Shown in pieces: positions 7,707-16,180 of a stretch of DNA of 22,381 bases. The DNA is from an uncultured Bacteroidota bacterium (GTDB lineage Bacteria; Bacteroidota; Bacteroidia; Chitinophagales; Chitinophagaceae). The first letter of the stretch is position 1. Each line of letters opens with the position of its first letter. The notes beneath the pieces are model-generated. The model saw only the letters and a list, made by a program, of their open reading frames with translations, was not told the origin of the DNA and did no database searches. Made by a program: the position numbers and the translations under genes. The stretch covers positions 1-22,381 of the forward strand of contig CAINEG010000125.1 of assembly GCA_903847655.1 (NCBI GenBank), read 5' to 3'.

Positions 7707-9110
7707 ATGAGCAAGCTTACACCATCCCTATTGGAGGAAATTAAATCTGTTGTAGGAGCTGCTTATTTTTTTACCGACCAGGAAAGTGTAAACAAATACG
7801 GCAGTGACGAAACAGAAAAATTGCATTATGCCCCAGAGGTAGTAGTGAAGCCAAGAAATGCCGAAGAGATCTCAAAGCTTTTAAAAATTTGCAATCAATA
7901 TTTAATACCTGTGACCCCAAGAGGAGCTGGCACTGGACTCACAGGTGGTGCCTTGCCTCATTTAGGCGGCTTGGTGATTTCGATGGAGCGTTTTAATTCC
8001 ATTTTAGCAATTGATGAACGAAATTTACAAGTCACCACCGAACCTGGCGTCATCACCGAAGTTTTACAAAATACAGTCAAAGAAAAAGGCTTGTTCTATC
8101 CTCCCGACCCAGCAAGCAAGGGCAGTTGTTTTATTGGAGGCAATATTGCTGAAAATTCTGGCGGGCCCAAGGCAGTAAAATATGGAGTGGTCAAAGATTA
8201 TGTTTTAAACTTGGAAGTAGTACTTCCTACTGGTGAAATCATTTGGACAGGTTCTAATGTTTTAAAAAATGCAACAGGTTATAATTTAACGCAGTTAATA
8301 GTAGGTAGCGAGGGCACTTTAGGCATTGTTACCAAAATTGTTTTAAGATTAATTCCGCATCCAAAATTTGATTTATTAATGCTGGCTCCTTTTAATAGTC
8401 TAGAAAAAGCAAGTGAGGCAGTGAGTGCCATTTTTAGGGCAGGCATTACACCAAGTGCCATGGAGCTAATGGAAATTGAATCTATTCAATTAGCAAGTAA
8501 AATCTGCGAGAGCACGGCCATTCCCATTACCGAAGACTTAGCAGCGCATTTAATTATTGAAGTGGATGGCAATGATTTGGATGTATTAATGAAGGATATG
8601 GAAGCCATAGCAGAAGTATTAGGGAACTTTGAAGTAGGTGAATTATATTTTGCCGATGATGCCCAGCAAAAAAATGAACTTTGGAAGATTCGTAGAAAAG
8701 CCAATGAAGCTGCGGTGGCCGCAGGTTATACCATTGAAGAAGATACCGTGGTGCCTAGGGCTGAGCTACCACTTTTAATAAAAGGGGTGAAAGCATTAGC
8801 CGTTGAGCATGGGTTTAAAGTTGTTTCTTATGGTCATGCAGGAGATGGCAATTTACATATTAGAATCAACCACCCTATTTATAAAAAAAGCCATGAGCAT
8901 ATCGAAATTCAAAAAATACTCATTGAAATATTTGCATTGGTAAAATCATTGGGGGGCACCATTAGTGGCGAACATGGTATTGGACTGATTCAAAAGCCTT
9001 ATATGTCTGTTTTATTTGACGAAGTGACTATAAATATTATGCGTGGCATTAAGAAAACTTTCGACCCCAATAATATTTTAAATCCAGGAAAAATATTTGA
9101 TTCAAAATAA
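7707..9110 (+). CDS. FAD-linked oxidase, GlcD / D-lactate dehydrogenase-like
   Basis: This is a two-domain flavoprotein of the glycolate oxidase GlcD / D-2-hydroxyacid dehydrogenase family. The PCMH-type FAD-binding domain (about 1-220) shows PRGAGTGLTGGALP (71-84), YPPDPASKGSCFIGGNIAEN and GSEGTLGIVT. The C-terminal substrate domain shows the RRKANEAA helix, GHAGDGNLHIRI (from residue 376) and SGEHGIG (420-426) with the catalytic histidines, followed by FDPNNILNPGKIF at the end. The length of 467 residues fits GlcD. Partners GlcE and GlcF, which usually accompany a glycolate oxidase, are absent from the window, so a stand-alone D-lactate or 2-hydroxyglutarate type dehydrogenase is equally possible. 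Probably cytoplasmic or membrane-associated. Confidence 0.88.
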   Translation: MSKLTPSLLEEIKSVVGAAYFFTDQESVNKYGSDETEKLHYAPEVVVKPRNAEEISKLLKICNQYLIPVTPRGAGTGLTGGALPHLGGLVISMERFNSILAIDERNLQVTTEPGVITEVLQNTVKEKGLFYPPDPASKGSCFIGGNIAENSGGPKAVKYGVVKDYVLNLEVVLPTGEIIWTGSNVLKNATGYNLTQLIVGSEGTLGIVTKIVLRLIPHPKFDLLMLAPFNSLEKASEAVSAIFRAGITPSAMELMEIESIQLASKICESTAIPITEDLAAHLIIEVDGNDLDVLMKDMEAIAEVLGNFEVGELYFADDAQQKNELWKIRRKANEAAVAAGYTIEEDTVVPRAELPLLIKGVKALAVEHGFKVVSYGHAGDGNLHIRINHPIYKKSHEHIEIQKILIEIFALVKSLGGTISGEHGIGLIQKPYMSVLFDEVTINIMRGIKKTFDPNNILNPGKIFDSK

Positions 9111-9130
9111 GCTTCCAAAAAAATTAATAT

Positions 9131-9739
9131 ATGCGTCTCCACTATTTTACTTTTCTACTTTTTCCCTTACTTAGTTATTCAGCAAATGCGCAAAACACCA
9201 TACAGACCAATAAAATCGAGAATCCAAGTCCCCTATTTTTTGGCGGAGGTATTGTATTAGGAGGAGGATCTGGTTCTTTTCAATTTGGATTGAACCCCGA
9301 ATTGGTTAAAAGCGTGAATCAATATGTCGACTTAGGCGCCGCTATGAATTTGTATTTTGCTTCCTACAAATCCATGGACCTTACTGGCAACATCAATGCC
9401 AGATCCAACAATACACAATTTGGCTTAGGTGGTTTTTTAAGAGTATGGCCTATTGATCAATTTTTTATTCAAGTACAACCAGAATATAATTGGACTTTCA
9501 GTAATGCCAAAAGTTATGTAAATGGAAATTCCGGCAGCTCCAATGTAAGTGCCCCAAGTGTGCTCGCTGGGATTGGCTATGGCAAAAGAAGCGAAAATGG
9601 GTTTTCTTATTTTTCTGTTATGTTTGACTTAGTCAATTCTTTGCAATCACCCTATCGAATGGGTCATTTGACCGCACAGCCCATTATAAGAGCAGGGGTT
9701 GGGTTTCCAGTTTTTAGGGGTAAGAAAAAATTGCCTTAA
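9131..9739 (+). CDS. Putative outer-membrane beta-barrel protein
   Basis: I do not recognise a named family. The 202-residue protein begins with a signal peptide (hydrophobic residues 4-17, then SANA before Gln21), so it is exported. The mature part alternates polar and aromatic residues in strand-like blocks, with glycine-rich turns (GGGIVLGGGSGSFQFGL), regular spacing and repeated tracts such as LGAAMNLYFASYKSM and FLRVWPIDQFFIQVQPEYNW. This is the look of a small eight-stranded barrel of the OmpW/OmpX-like type seen in Bacteroidota. It lies 20 bp after the GlcD-like gene, perhaps on the same transcript. Its last 26 bp overlap the 3' end of the convergent LOG-family gene. Confidence 0.6.
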   Translation: MRLHYFTFLLFPLLSYSANAQNTIQTNKIENPSPLFFGGGIVLGGGSGSFQFGLNPELVKSVNQYVDLGAAMNLYFASYKSMDLTGNINARSNNTQFGLGGFLRVWPIDQFFIQVQPEYNWTFSNAKSYVNGNSGSSNVSAPSVLAGIGYGKRSENGFSYFSVMFDLVNSLQSPYRMGHLTAQPIIRAGVGFPVFRGKKKLP

Positions 9740-10259
9740 GTTCTGCTAGTGTTGAGCAAATTTGCAAACGATACCTACTGCGTTCATATAAAAAATCTTC
9801 TTCCTCCATTTTATTAATCATTGCTACCAAAGGATCATAAAACCCCTCATAATTAAATAGCACTATTTTCTTTTCGTGGATACTTAAATTATTCCAAACA
9901 AGCATTTCGAATAACTCGTCAAATGTACCCAAGCCACCAGGCAACACTAGCGCTGCATCTCCTTTTTCGTATAAAAGCAATTTTCGCTCATGCATCGTTT
10001 CCGTCACAATCAATGTTGTCAAGCCTTTGTGTTGCGCCTCCCATTCTAATAATAATTTGGGCATAATGCCAATTACTTTTCCTTCCTTTGCTAAACAGGC
10101 ATTGGCTGTTGCACCCATCAATCCTTTATTTCCACCTCCATAAACAAGTGTAATTTGCTCATCAGCCAACCAAGTACCTAAAGCCATGGCCATTTGTTCA
10201 AAAGCAGGATTTTTACCCGATTTGGAACCACAGAAAACAGTTAGGGACTTAATTTTCAT
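9714..10259 (-). CDS. LOG-family (TIGR00730) nucleotide 5'-monophosphate phosphoribohydrolase
   Basis: Proteins of this family hydrolyse nucleoside or cytokinin-riboside 5'-monophosphates to free base and ribose 5-phosphate. The Rossmann-like fold is marked by the VFCGSKSG opening, YGGGNKGLMGA, the MHERK segment (89-93) and the signature PGGLGTFDE (107-115), which carries catalytic and phosphate-binding residues. The frame extends up to 10301, but the added 14 residues are not family-like; the ATG at 10259 directly precedes the conserved first strand and gives a normal 181 residues. Many such genes are annotated as lysine decarboxylase, which is a misnomer. The physiological substrate in bacteria is uncertain. 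It converges on and overlaps the barrel-protein gene, and diverges from the symporter gene at 10349. Confidence 0.88.
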   Translation of the reverse strand: MKIKSLTVFCGSKSGKNPAFEQMAMALGTWLADEQITLVYGGGNKGLMGATANACLAKEGKVIGIMPKLLLEWEAQHKGLTTLIVTETMHERKLLLYEKGDAALVLPGGLGTFDELFEMLVWNNLSIHEKKIVLFNYEGFYDPLVAMINKMEEEDFLYERSRYRLQICSTLAELKAIFSYP

Positions 10260-10348
10260 GAAAAAGGTTTTATAACTTGAATATAGCTGCAAATTAGCCA
10301 ATTATTTCAAAGATTCTTACTACTTTGCCCATGCATTAATTAAAAAAT

Positions 10349-11803
10349 ATGAGCGCACCATTATTGTTTTTATTTGTGCTTATTTATTTCCTCATCCTAC
10401 TAGGAGTGGCTAAAATCACAGGGAAGAATAGCAACAATATGTCCTTTTTTATTGGCAATAAAAACAGCCATTGGATGCTCGTGGCCTTTGGTATGATTGG
10501 CACTTCCTTAAGTGGGGTAACTTTTGTGAGTGTCCCTGGTGCGGTGGGCAGGGATTCCTTTCATTATTTGCAAATCACAATTGGCTATTTGATCGGCTAC
10601 TTAGCCATTGCCTATGTGCTACTGCCTATTTATTACAAACTTAATTTGACTTCTATTTATCATTACTTAGAACAAAGATTGGGCTACAATGCCTATAAAA
10701 CAGGCGCTTCCTTTTTTGTACTTTCCAGAACGCTTGGTGCCACTGCTCGGCTGTACTTGGTGGTGAAAATTTTACAAATTTTTATTTTAGACAATATGGG
10801 CATCCCCTTTTGGGGCACTACCTTGGTCATACTTATAATGATTCTATTGTATACTTATGAAGGCGGCGTTAAAACTATTGTCTATACAGATACCCTTCAG
10901 ACTTCGGGCATGTTATTGGGTTTAATTATATGCAGCATTTATATTTTAAAGCACCTGCATTTTTCTTTTTCTGAAGGATTAGATGCGATGCAGGTCAAAG
11001 GCTTATCTACTGTTTTTAATACAGAGGTGAACAGTAAAACTTTTTTTCTTAAACAAATTGTGGGTGGCGCTTTTGTAACTTTAACCATGACAGGCTTAGA
11101 TCAAGAAATGATGCAAAAAAATATTTCTGTAAAAACTTTAAAAGATGCACAGAAAAATATGGTCACCATTGGATTTACCATGTTGTTAGTGATTAGTTTA
11201 TTTTTATACCTTGGAGGATTGATTCATTTATATGCAGCCCAAAACAATATTCAAGCAGCGGGTGATGATTTATTCCCTACCCTTGCTTTATTCCATATGC
11301 CTCCTTATATCTCTATCATTTTTATTCTTGCCTTGATCTCTGCCTTATTCCCAAGCGCTGATGGGGCCATTACTGCACTCACTTCAAGTTTTTGTATTGA
11401 TTTATTAGGCATGCAAAGAAATACACAATGGGAAGAAGCCAAAAAGAAAAAAATTAGGCAAAGGGTACATTTATGTTTTGCTTTTTTGTTTTTTATCATG
11501 GTACTCGTTTTTAAATGGATTGACAATAAAAGCATCATCGATTTACTATTAAAGATTGCCTCTTATACTTATGGGCCACTATTGGGCTTATTTGCCTTTG
11601 GCATCTTAACCAAAAGAACCCTTAAAGATCAATGGGCCTTTCTTCCTTGCTTTTTAGCACCCCTAATGTGTTTACTACTAGATTACCTTCAACCCTTTCT
11701 TTTCGGTAATTTTAGAATTGGACAGGAACTCTTAATCATTAATGGACTCCTTACTTTTCTGGGTCTTTGGTTGATTTCATCCTCAAATAGAGAAAAAAGA
11801 TAG
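10349..11803 (+). CDS. Sodium:solute symporter (SSS family)
   Basis: This 484-residue inner-membrane transporter has about 13 hydrophobic helices in the LeuT-like arrangement of the SSS family and should couple solute uptake to a sodium gradient. The segment GMIGTSLSGVTFVSVPGAVG (about 48-67) corresponds to the broken first core helix, and QEMMQKNISVKTLKDAQKNM after a GGAFVTLTMTGLDQ helix matches the conserved middle of the family. The ISALFPSADGAITALTSSF helix contains the Ser/Asp-rich sodium-site region. The substrate cannot be read from sequence. It is followed 11 bp later by the O-methyltransferase gene, with no evident functional link. Confidence 0.85.
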   Translation: MSAPLLFLFVLIYFLILLGVAKITGKNSNNMSFFIGNKNSHWMLVAFGMIGTSLSGVTFVSVPGAVGRDSFHYLQITIGYLIGYLAIAYVLLPIYYKLNLTSIYHYLEQRLGYNAYKTGASFFVLSRTLGATARLYLVVKILQIFILDNMGIPFWGTTLVILIMILLYTYEGGVKTIVYTDTLQTSGMLLGLIICSIYILKHLHFSFSEGLDAMQVKGLSTVFNTEVNSKTFFLKQIVGGAFVTLTMTGLDQEMMQKNISVKTLKDAQKNMVTIGFTMLLVISLFLYLGGLIHLYAAQNNIQAAGDDLFPTLALFHMPPYISIIFILALISALFPSADGAITALTSSFCIDLLGMQRNTQWEEAKKKKIRQRVHLCFAFLFFIMVLVFKWIDNKSIIDLLLKIASYTYGPLLGLFAFGILTKRTLKDQWAFLPCFLAPLMCLLLDYLQPFLFGNFRIGQELLIINGLLTFLGLWLISSSNREKR

Positions 11804-11814
11804 ACATTTGTTTT

Positions 11815-12462
11815 ATGGAATTTATTCACCCTTTGGCCAATGACTATGCGCAAAAATTCAGCAGTAGTACCCCCAATTATTTAAAGCAATTGTTTGAGGA
11901 TACCTTGGCTACCCATGCCCATGCCCATTTGCAAAGCAGTTGGACCCAAGGTGGTTTTTTAAGTTTTATCAGCCAATTAATTCAACCTGCCACTATCTTA
12001 GAAATAGGAAGTTTTACTGGATTTAGTGCCCTGTGTTTGGCCGAGGGCCTAAAAGCCAATGGCGAATTGCATACCATTGAGTTAAGAGAAGATGATGCCA
12101 AAAAAGCGATGGCTGCTTTTTCAACTAGTCCTAAAAGCCATCAAATCAAAATGCATGTGGGAGATGCCAAAGAAATCATACCCAGCCTTGATAAAAAATG
12201 GGACTTGGTTTTTATAGACGCAGATAAAACCAGTTATATCGACTACTATAATTTAGTACTTCCCTTATTGAATGAAAATGGCATGATGATGGTAGACAAT
12301 GTACTTTTTCATGGAGAAGTGCTGGAAGCCAATATACAAGGCAAAAGCGCCAAAGCCATTCAAGCATTCAATGAGTATGTCCATGCCGATGAAAAAACGG
12401 AGCAAGTGTTATTAACGATGAGAGATGGCTTAACTTTGATTAGAAAAAAAACAATAAAATGA
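11815..12462 (+). CDS. Class I SAM-dependent O-methyltransferase (caffeoyl-CoA OMT-like, COG4122)
   Basis: This 215-residue methyltransferase has the SAM-binding motif I ILEIGSFTGFSALCLA (61-76), the acidic end of strand 2 (LHTIEL), GDAKEIIP, and the metal-binding trio of the cation-dependent O-methyltransferases: D135 and D137 in FIDADK, and D161-N162 in VDNVLFHG. It resembles the bacterial YrrM/TrmR-like and catechol-OMT-like proteins, which act on small catechols or on tRNA; the substrate here is unknown. Its stop codon overlaps the next start (ATGA, 12459-12462), implying translational coupling with the wall hydrolase gene. Confidence 0.85.
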   Translation: MEFIHPLANDYAQKFSSSTPNYLKQLFEDTLATHAHAHLQSSWTQGGFLSFISQLIQPATILEIGSFTGFSALCLAEGLKANGELHTIELREDDAKKAMAAFSTSPKSHQIKMHVGDAKEIIPSLDKKWDLVFIDADKTSYIDYYNLVLPLLNENGMMMVDNVLFHGEVLEANIQGKSAKAIQAFNEYVHADEKTEQVLLTMRDGLTLIRKKTIK

Positions 12463-13808
12463 AAAAAAGCTTCATTGCCTTAATGCTTGTCTTTTTAATC
12501 CCCCAATGCTTAATCGCTCAAAAAACAGCTACTTTAATATATATTGACGAATACAAAAATATTGCTATTAAAGAAATGAAACGCACGGGTATTCCGGCCT
12601 CCATTACTTTAGCTCAAGGAATCATAGAATCTAATAGTGGCCAAAGCACCCTGTCTTTAAATTTCAAAAATCATTTTGGCATCAAATGCAAATCTGATTG
12701 GCAAGGCGAAACTACTTATCAAGACGACGATACAAAACAAGAATGTTTTAGAGTATACCCAACAGCAGCACGTTCCTTTATTGATCATTCTGATTTTTTA
12801 AAATCTAGGCCCAATTACGCCCCTCTTTTTGAATTAGATCCTGTGGATGATTCTGCCTGGACTTATGGATTAAAAAAAGCGGGCTATGCCACAGCACCTG
12901 ATTATGCAAGAAAATTAATGAAAGTCATCACCGACTTTGAACTATCCCAATTCAATTTTCCTGAATTGGCCGCAGAAGATTCAATGGAGGCAATAAAAAC
13001 TCCTGTGGTTGAAAAAAATATAGATACTATTGTCCCATTAATAAAAGACACCAGTTCAATGGAAATCATTCCACCCACTCCAATCATTGCTATAAAAGAT
13101 TCCAGTATAATTATAAAAAAAGATACCCTTATCCAATGGACCGATACTGTTCAACTTTCTACTGTCAAAGGAATAGAAGTTGTTTCCTCTCCGATCACTA
13201 GTACACCCAATGCCATCCAAGGTATTACGCAAGTGAAGCCTGCCATAGAAATAGACAGTGTTCGCCAAGTAGATACGATAAAAAAAGCCATCCCTGTTTT
13301 AAGCCCTAAGTATCCGGAGCTTAGATTTAGAATCAATGAGGTTCCGGTGGTATGGGCAAAAGCAGGTAGCGCTTACTTGGCCATTGCCAACAGTCAACAT
13401 GTTCCTTTATATAGATTGTTTGAATACAATGAAATACCTGCAGCAGATTTAATAGAAAATGACCAATTGGTATTTTTAGCCTCTAAGAAAAAAGAAACAC
13501 CTAAAAAAATACATACTTTAAAAGCCAATGAAACTTTATATGGCATCAGCCAATCAGAGGGCATTCAGTTGAATTATTTAAAACAGTACAATCCAAAAGC
13601 TACCGACGATAATTTAAAAGAAGGAGATTTCTTATTTTTATTCAGACCCTTTGATGCCCCTAAAACTAACAATGCATTACTTGAAGCACTTCAACCTGTC
13701 TCCAATAGTGCATCCAAAAGCAATCCTGAGCTTAAAACCAAACCAGCTGCAAAAGATAAAATTGATATAATTAAGAAAATAAAATCTTTAATTAATAAGA
13801 AAAACTAG
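12459..13808 (+). CDS. Exported glucosaminidase-domain wall hydrolase with C-terminal LysM repeats
   Basis: A 449-residue secreted peptidoglycan hydrolase. Residues 1-21 form a signal peptide ending at IAQ. Residues about 25-165 are a glucosaminidase (GH73, FlgJ-like) domain: LAQGIIESNSG with the expected catalytic E57, NHFGIKC (71-77), FRVYPTAARSFIDHSDFL and the AGYATAPDYA motif. A low-complexity Ile/Thr/Pro/Asp-rich linker (about 170-285) follows. The C-terminal part has a degenerate LysM-like unit (about 290-345, RINEVPVVWAKAGSAYLAIA) and a clear LysM (about 347-393, IHTLKANETLYGISQSEGI), which would bind glycan strands. A lysine-rich tail ends the protein. It is translationally coupled to the O-methyltransferase gene and lies 24 bp from hpt. 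Confidence 0.87.
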   Translation: MKKSFIALMLVFLIPQCLIAQKTATLIYIDEYKNIAIKEMKRTGIPASITLAQGIIESNSGQSTLSLNFKNHFGIKCKSDWQGETTYQDDDTKQECFRVYPTAARSFIDHSDFLKSRPNYAPLFELDPVDDSAWTYGLKKAGYATAPDYARKLMKVITDFELSQFNFPELAAEDSMEAIKTPVVEKNIDTIVPLIKDTSSMEIIPPTPIIAIKDSSIIIKKDTLIQWTDTVQLSTVKGIEVVSSPITSTPNAIQGITQVKPAIEIDSVRQVDTIKKAIPVLSPKYPELRFRINEVPVVWAKAGSAYLAIANSQHVPLYRLFEYNEIPAADLIENDQLVFLASKKKETPKKIHTLKANETLYGISQSEGIQLNYLKQYNPKATDDNLKEGDFLFLFRPFDAPKTNNALLEALQPVSNSASKSNPELKTKPAAKDKIDIIKKIKSLINKKN

Positions 13809-13832
13809 TCTCTCTTTACTTAAAACAATACT

Positions 13833-14366
13833 ATGACGACCATAAAAATACTTGATAAAGAATTTGTACCCTATTTGAATGAAAAAGAAATTCAAGAAAA
13901 AATTACCGAGCTTGCGCATCAGATAAATAAAGACTATACTGGTAAGAAGCCTATCTTCCTATCTATTTTGAATGGCTCATTTTTATTTACTGCCGATTTA
14001 TTTAAACAAATTACTATTGAAGCAGAAGTCTGTTTTATCAAACTAGCTTCTTATAAAGGCATGACTTCCTCAGGCAATGTGATCACTGCTATTGGCTTAG
14101 AAGCCAATGTTAGCGACAGACACATTGTTATTCTAGAAGATATAATTGATACAGGTAAGACATTGCACCACTATTTACCTCAATTGGCCTCCAGCGGCCC
14201 CGCTTCCGTTAAGATTGCTGTATTATTGAATAAAAAAGAAGCCTTGCAATTCCCTGTGCAAGTGGACTATTCCTGCTTCGATATCCCCAATAAATTTGTA
14301 GTAGGCTATGGCCTTGACTATGATGGACTAGGTAGAAATTCAAAAGACATCTACCAATTAAAATAA
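13833..14366 (+). CDS. hpt: Hypoxanthine phosphoribosyltransferase
   Basis: Hpt joins hypoxanthine (and usually guanine) to PRPP, giving IMP or GMP in purine salvage. The 177-residue protein shows LSILNGSFLFTADL, the flexible-loop region LASYKGMTSSG (71-81), the PRPP-binding motif ILEDIIDTGKTL (100-111, with E102, D103 and D106), the base-contacting Lys in LLNKKEA, and the C-terminal FVVGYGLDYDGLGRN. It is the last gene of the plus-strand group and ends 2 bp from the end of the convergent dnaJ, leaving no room for a separate terminator. Confidence 0.94.
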   Translation: MTTIKILDKEFVPYLNEKEIQEKITELAHQINKDYTGKKPIFLSILNGSFLFTADLFKQITIEAEVCFIKLASYKGMTSSGNVITAIGLEANVSDRHIVILEDIIDTGKTLHHYLPQLASSGPASVKIAVLLNKKEALQFPVQVDYSCFDIPNKFVVGYGLDYDGLGRNSKDIYQLK

Positions 14367-14368
14367 AA

Positions 14369-15496
14369 TTACTTACTTGGCTTGGGCTGAAAATTTGGAC
14401 TTTGTTGCATCTTTTCTAAAATAGCCTTTTCCTCTGCACTTACTTGCTGAGGTGTCCAAACATTCACATTAATTAATTGATCACCTTTTGCGTAACCTTG
14501 TACTTCTGGGAAACCTTTACCTTTTAATCTAAATATTTTCCCACTTTGTGTGCCTGGCGGAATTTTTATTTTAGCGCGCCCATCAATGGTGGGCACTTCT
14601 ATACTAGTTCCAAACACTGCATCAGGTATCGTAATATATAAATCAAATGAAACATTTAAACCATCTCTATGTAAACTCTCATGTGCTTCTTCTTCAATCA
14701 TAATAATTAAATCGCCAGCGCTACCACCCCTTTCCCCTGCATTGCCTTTGCCAGACATACTCAATTGCATACCATCTTGCACACCACCAGGAATATCAAT
14801 GGAAATAGTTTCTTCACCATAGACACGGCCTTCTCCTTTACAAGGAGCACATTTAGCAGTGACAGTATTACCTTCTCCATTACAAGTAGGACAGGTATTC
14901 ACCGTTTGCATTTGACCTAAAAAAGTATTGGTGACTCTTTTTACTTGACCAGACCCATTACAAGTACCACAGGTTTGCACACTGTTTTTATCTTTGGCTC
15001 CATTGCCTCCACAGGTAGTACAAATAACATGCTTCTTTACTTTCACTTGCTTGTTGGCCCCATTGGCAATTTCCTCAAAATTCATTTTAAGTTTAATCCT
15101 TAAATTGCTTCCTCTTTGACCTCTCGATCTTGATGCACGAGAACGGCTGCCGCCACCACCCCCAAAAAAACTTCCAAATACATCTTCTCCAAATACATCT
15201 CCGAACTGACTAAAAATATCATTCATGTCCATGCCACCACCGCTGAATCCTCCGCCACCACCAGCACCTGGACTAAATGCAGCATGTCCAAAGCGATCAT
15301 ACTTAGCTTTTTTATCCGCGTCACTTAATACTTCATAGGCCGATGCTGCTTCTTTAAATTTTTCTTCCGCAGCCTTATCTCCCGGATTTCTATCCGGATG
15401 AAACTGCATGGCCACTTTTCGATAGGCCTTTTTTATTTCCTCAGTAGAAGCAGATTTTGTAACGCCTAGTACTTCGTAATAATCTCTCTTTGACAT
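14369..15496 (-). CDS. dnaJ: Chaperone protein DnaJ
   Basis: DnaJ delivers unfolded clients to DnaK and stimulates its ATPase. This is a full type I J-protein of 375 residues. The J domain (about 4-70) has HPD at 33-35; the Gly/Phe-rich region runs from about 75 to 117, followed by an Arg/Ser-rich stretch (117-128). The zinc-binding domain has four CxxCxGxG repeats at C159/C162, C176/C179, C202/C205 and C216/C219; two C-terminal client-binding domains follow. It starts 9 bp after grpE, forming a grpE-dnaJ pair. dnaK and hrcA are not in the window, and I see no CIRCE-type inverted repeat upstream of grpE. Confidence 0.97.
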   Translation of the reverse strand: MSKRDYYEVLGVTKSASTEEIKKAYRKVAMQFHPDRNPGDKAAEEKFKEAASAYEVLSDADKKAKYDRFGHAAFSPGAGGGGGFSGGGMDMNDIFSQFGDVFGEDVFGSFFGGGGGSRSRASRSRGQRGSNLRIKLKMNFEEIANGANKQVKVKKHVICTTCGGNGAKDKNSVQTCGTCNGSGQVKRVTNTFLGQMQTVNTCPTCNGEGNTVTAKCAPCKGEGRVYGEETISIDIPGGVQDGMQLSMSGKGNAGERGGSAGDLIIMIEEEAHESLHRDGLNVSFDLYITIPDAVFGTSIEVPTIDGRAKIKIPPGTQSGKIFRLKGKGFPEVQGYAKGDQLINVNVWTPQQVSAEEKAILEKMQQSPNFQPKPSK

Positions 15497-15505
15497 AGTG
15501 TTAAT

Positions 15506-16066
15506 TTATTTACCAACTACCACTTTTGCAAAGCGGATAATTTTATCATTTAATAAATAGCCTTTTGTAATCTCATCCACTACTTTACCTTTTTGTTTGT
15601 TATCAGTAACAGGTATTTCAGTGATGGCTTCATGTAATTCAACATTAAAATCTTTATGCAAACTTTCCATTGGAGTAACTCCTTTAGATTGTAAAGTAGA
15701 TCTCACTTTATTAAACACTAATTGAATTCCTTCTTTTTGCAGGGAAATATCGTCTGTACTATTCAATTGCTTTTCTGCTCTATCACAATCGTCCATTACT
15801 TCTAACATGGAAACAATCACCTCTTTTCCTGCGGTTTGTATTAAGTCCAATCTTTCCTTAGCAGTCCTTCTTCTGAAGTTTTCGAATTCGGCCATGAGAC
15901 GAAGGTATTTGTCCTTTTGATCGGTCAAATCTGCCTTCAATTGATCTAGCTCGCTCAAGGGTGCTACTTCTTCGGCTGGGGTGGTTTCGGTGCTGTTTTC
16001 CCCCTCATTTTGAGCTGGTAGGTCCTGATCTGTCAAATTGATGTCTTTTTCTTCCATAGTTTTCAT
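15506..16066 (-). CDS. grpE: Nucleotide exchange factor GrpE
   Basis: GrpE dimers release ADP from DnaK. The 186-residue reading has an acidic disordered N-terminus (about 1-45), a long coiled coil (LDQLKADLTDQKDKYLRLMA and following), the family signature ENFRRRTAKER, and the C-terminal beta domain ending in GYLLNDKIIRFAKVVVG. The frame is open to 16156, but the extra N-terminal stretch is unlike GrpE and includes the promoter-like element at 16074-16081. I chose the ATG at 16066; the ATG at 16057 (MEEKDIN) is an equally acceptable start. It precedes dnaJ on the same strand and diverges from the rRNA methyltransferase gene. Confidence 0.93.
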   Translation of the reverse strand: MKTMEEKDINLTDQDLPAQNEGENSTETTPAEEVAPLSELDQLKADLTDQKDKYLRLMAEFENFRRRTAKERLDLIQTAGKEVIVSMLEVMDDCDRAEKQLNSTDDISLQKEGIQLVFNKVRSTLQSKGVTPMESLHKDFNVELHEAITEIPVTDNKQKGKVVDEITKGYLLNDKIIRFAKVVVGK

Positions 16067-16073
16067 ATTGTTA

Positions 16074-16081
16074 CAAATATC
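16074..16081 (-). promoter_or_regulatory. Candidate -7 promoter element for grpE-dnaJ
   Basis: The minus strand reads GATATTTG, ending 7 bp before the ATG at 16066. An ATTG about 20 bp further upstream could serve as the -33 element. The octamer and preceding TTTTTGGGA resemble the region before recG. Function is inferred. Confidence 0.45.
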
Positions 16082-16168
16082 TCCCAAAAATATTGCCAAA
16101 GCAATAATTAGAGCAAAATTGACAGAAATGGACTCAAAATTGGCACAAGTTGTCACTAATTTGGGGGC

Positions 16169-16176
16169 TATATTTG
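16169..16176 (+). promoter_or_regulatory. Perfect TAnnTTTG -7 element before the RlmI-like gene
   Basis: TATATTTG fits all six fixed positions of the Bacteroidota -7 consensus and ends only 4 bp before the ATG. Transcription would begin at or next to the start codon, giving a leaderless or nearly leaderless mRNA. A GTTG lies 16 bp upstream as a possible -33 element. Confidence 0.6.
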
Positions 16177-16180
16177 TGCC

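Noticed and set aside
10260..10301. 14-residue extension of the LOG-family protein
   Set aside because: The conserved first strand begins right after the ATG at 10259; the added residues have no family counterpart.
10331..10339. ATG upstream of the symporter gene
   Set aside because: It is followed by CAT TAA, so it stops at once and can at most be a two-codon leader.
16067..16156. 30-residue N-terminal extension of GrpE
   Set aside because: It covers the divergent promoter region with the GATATTTG element and does not look like GrpE.
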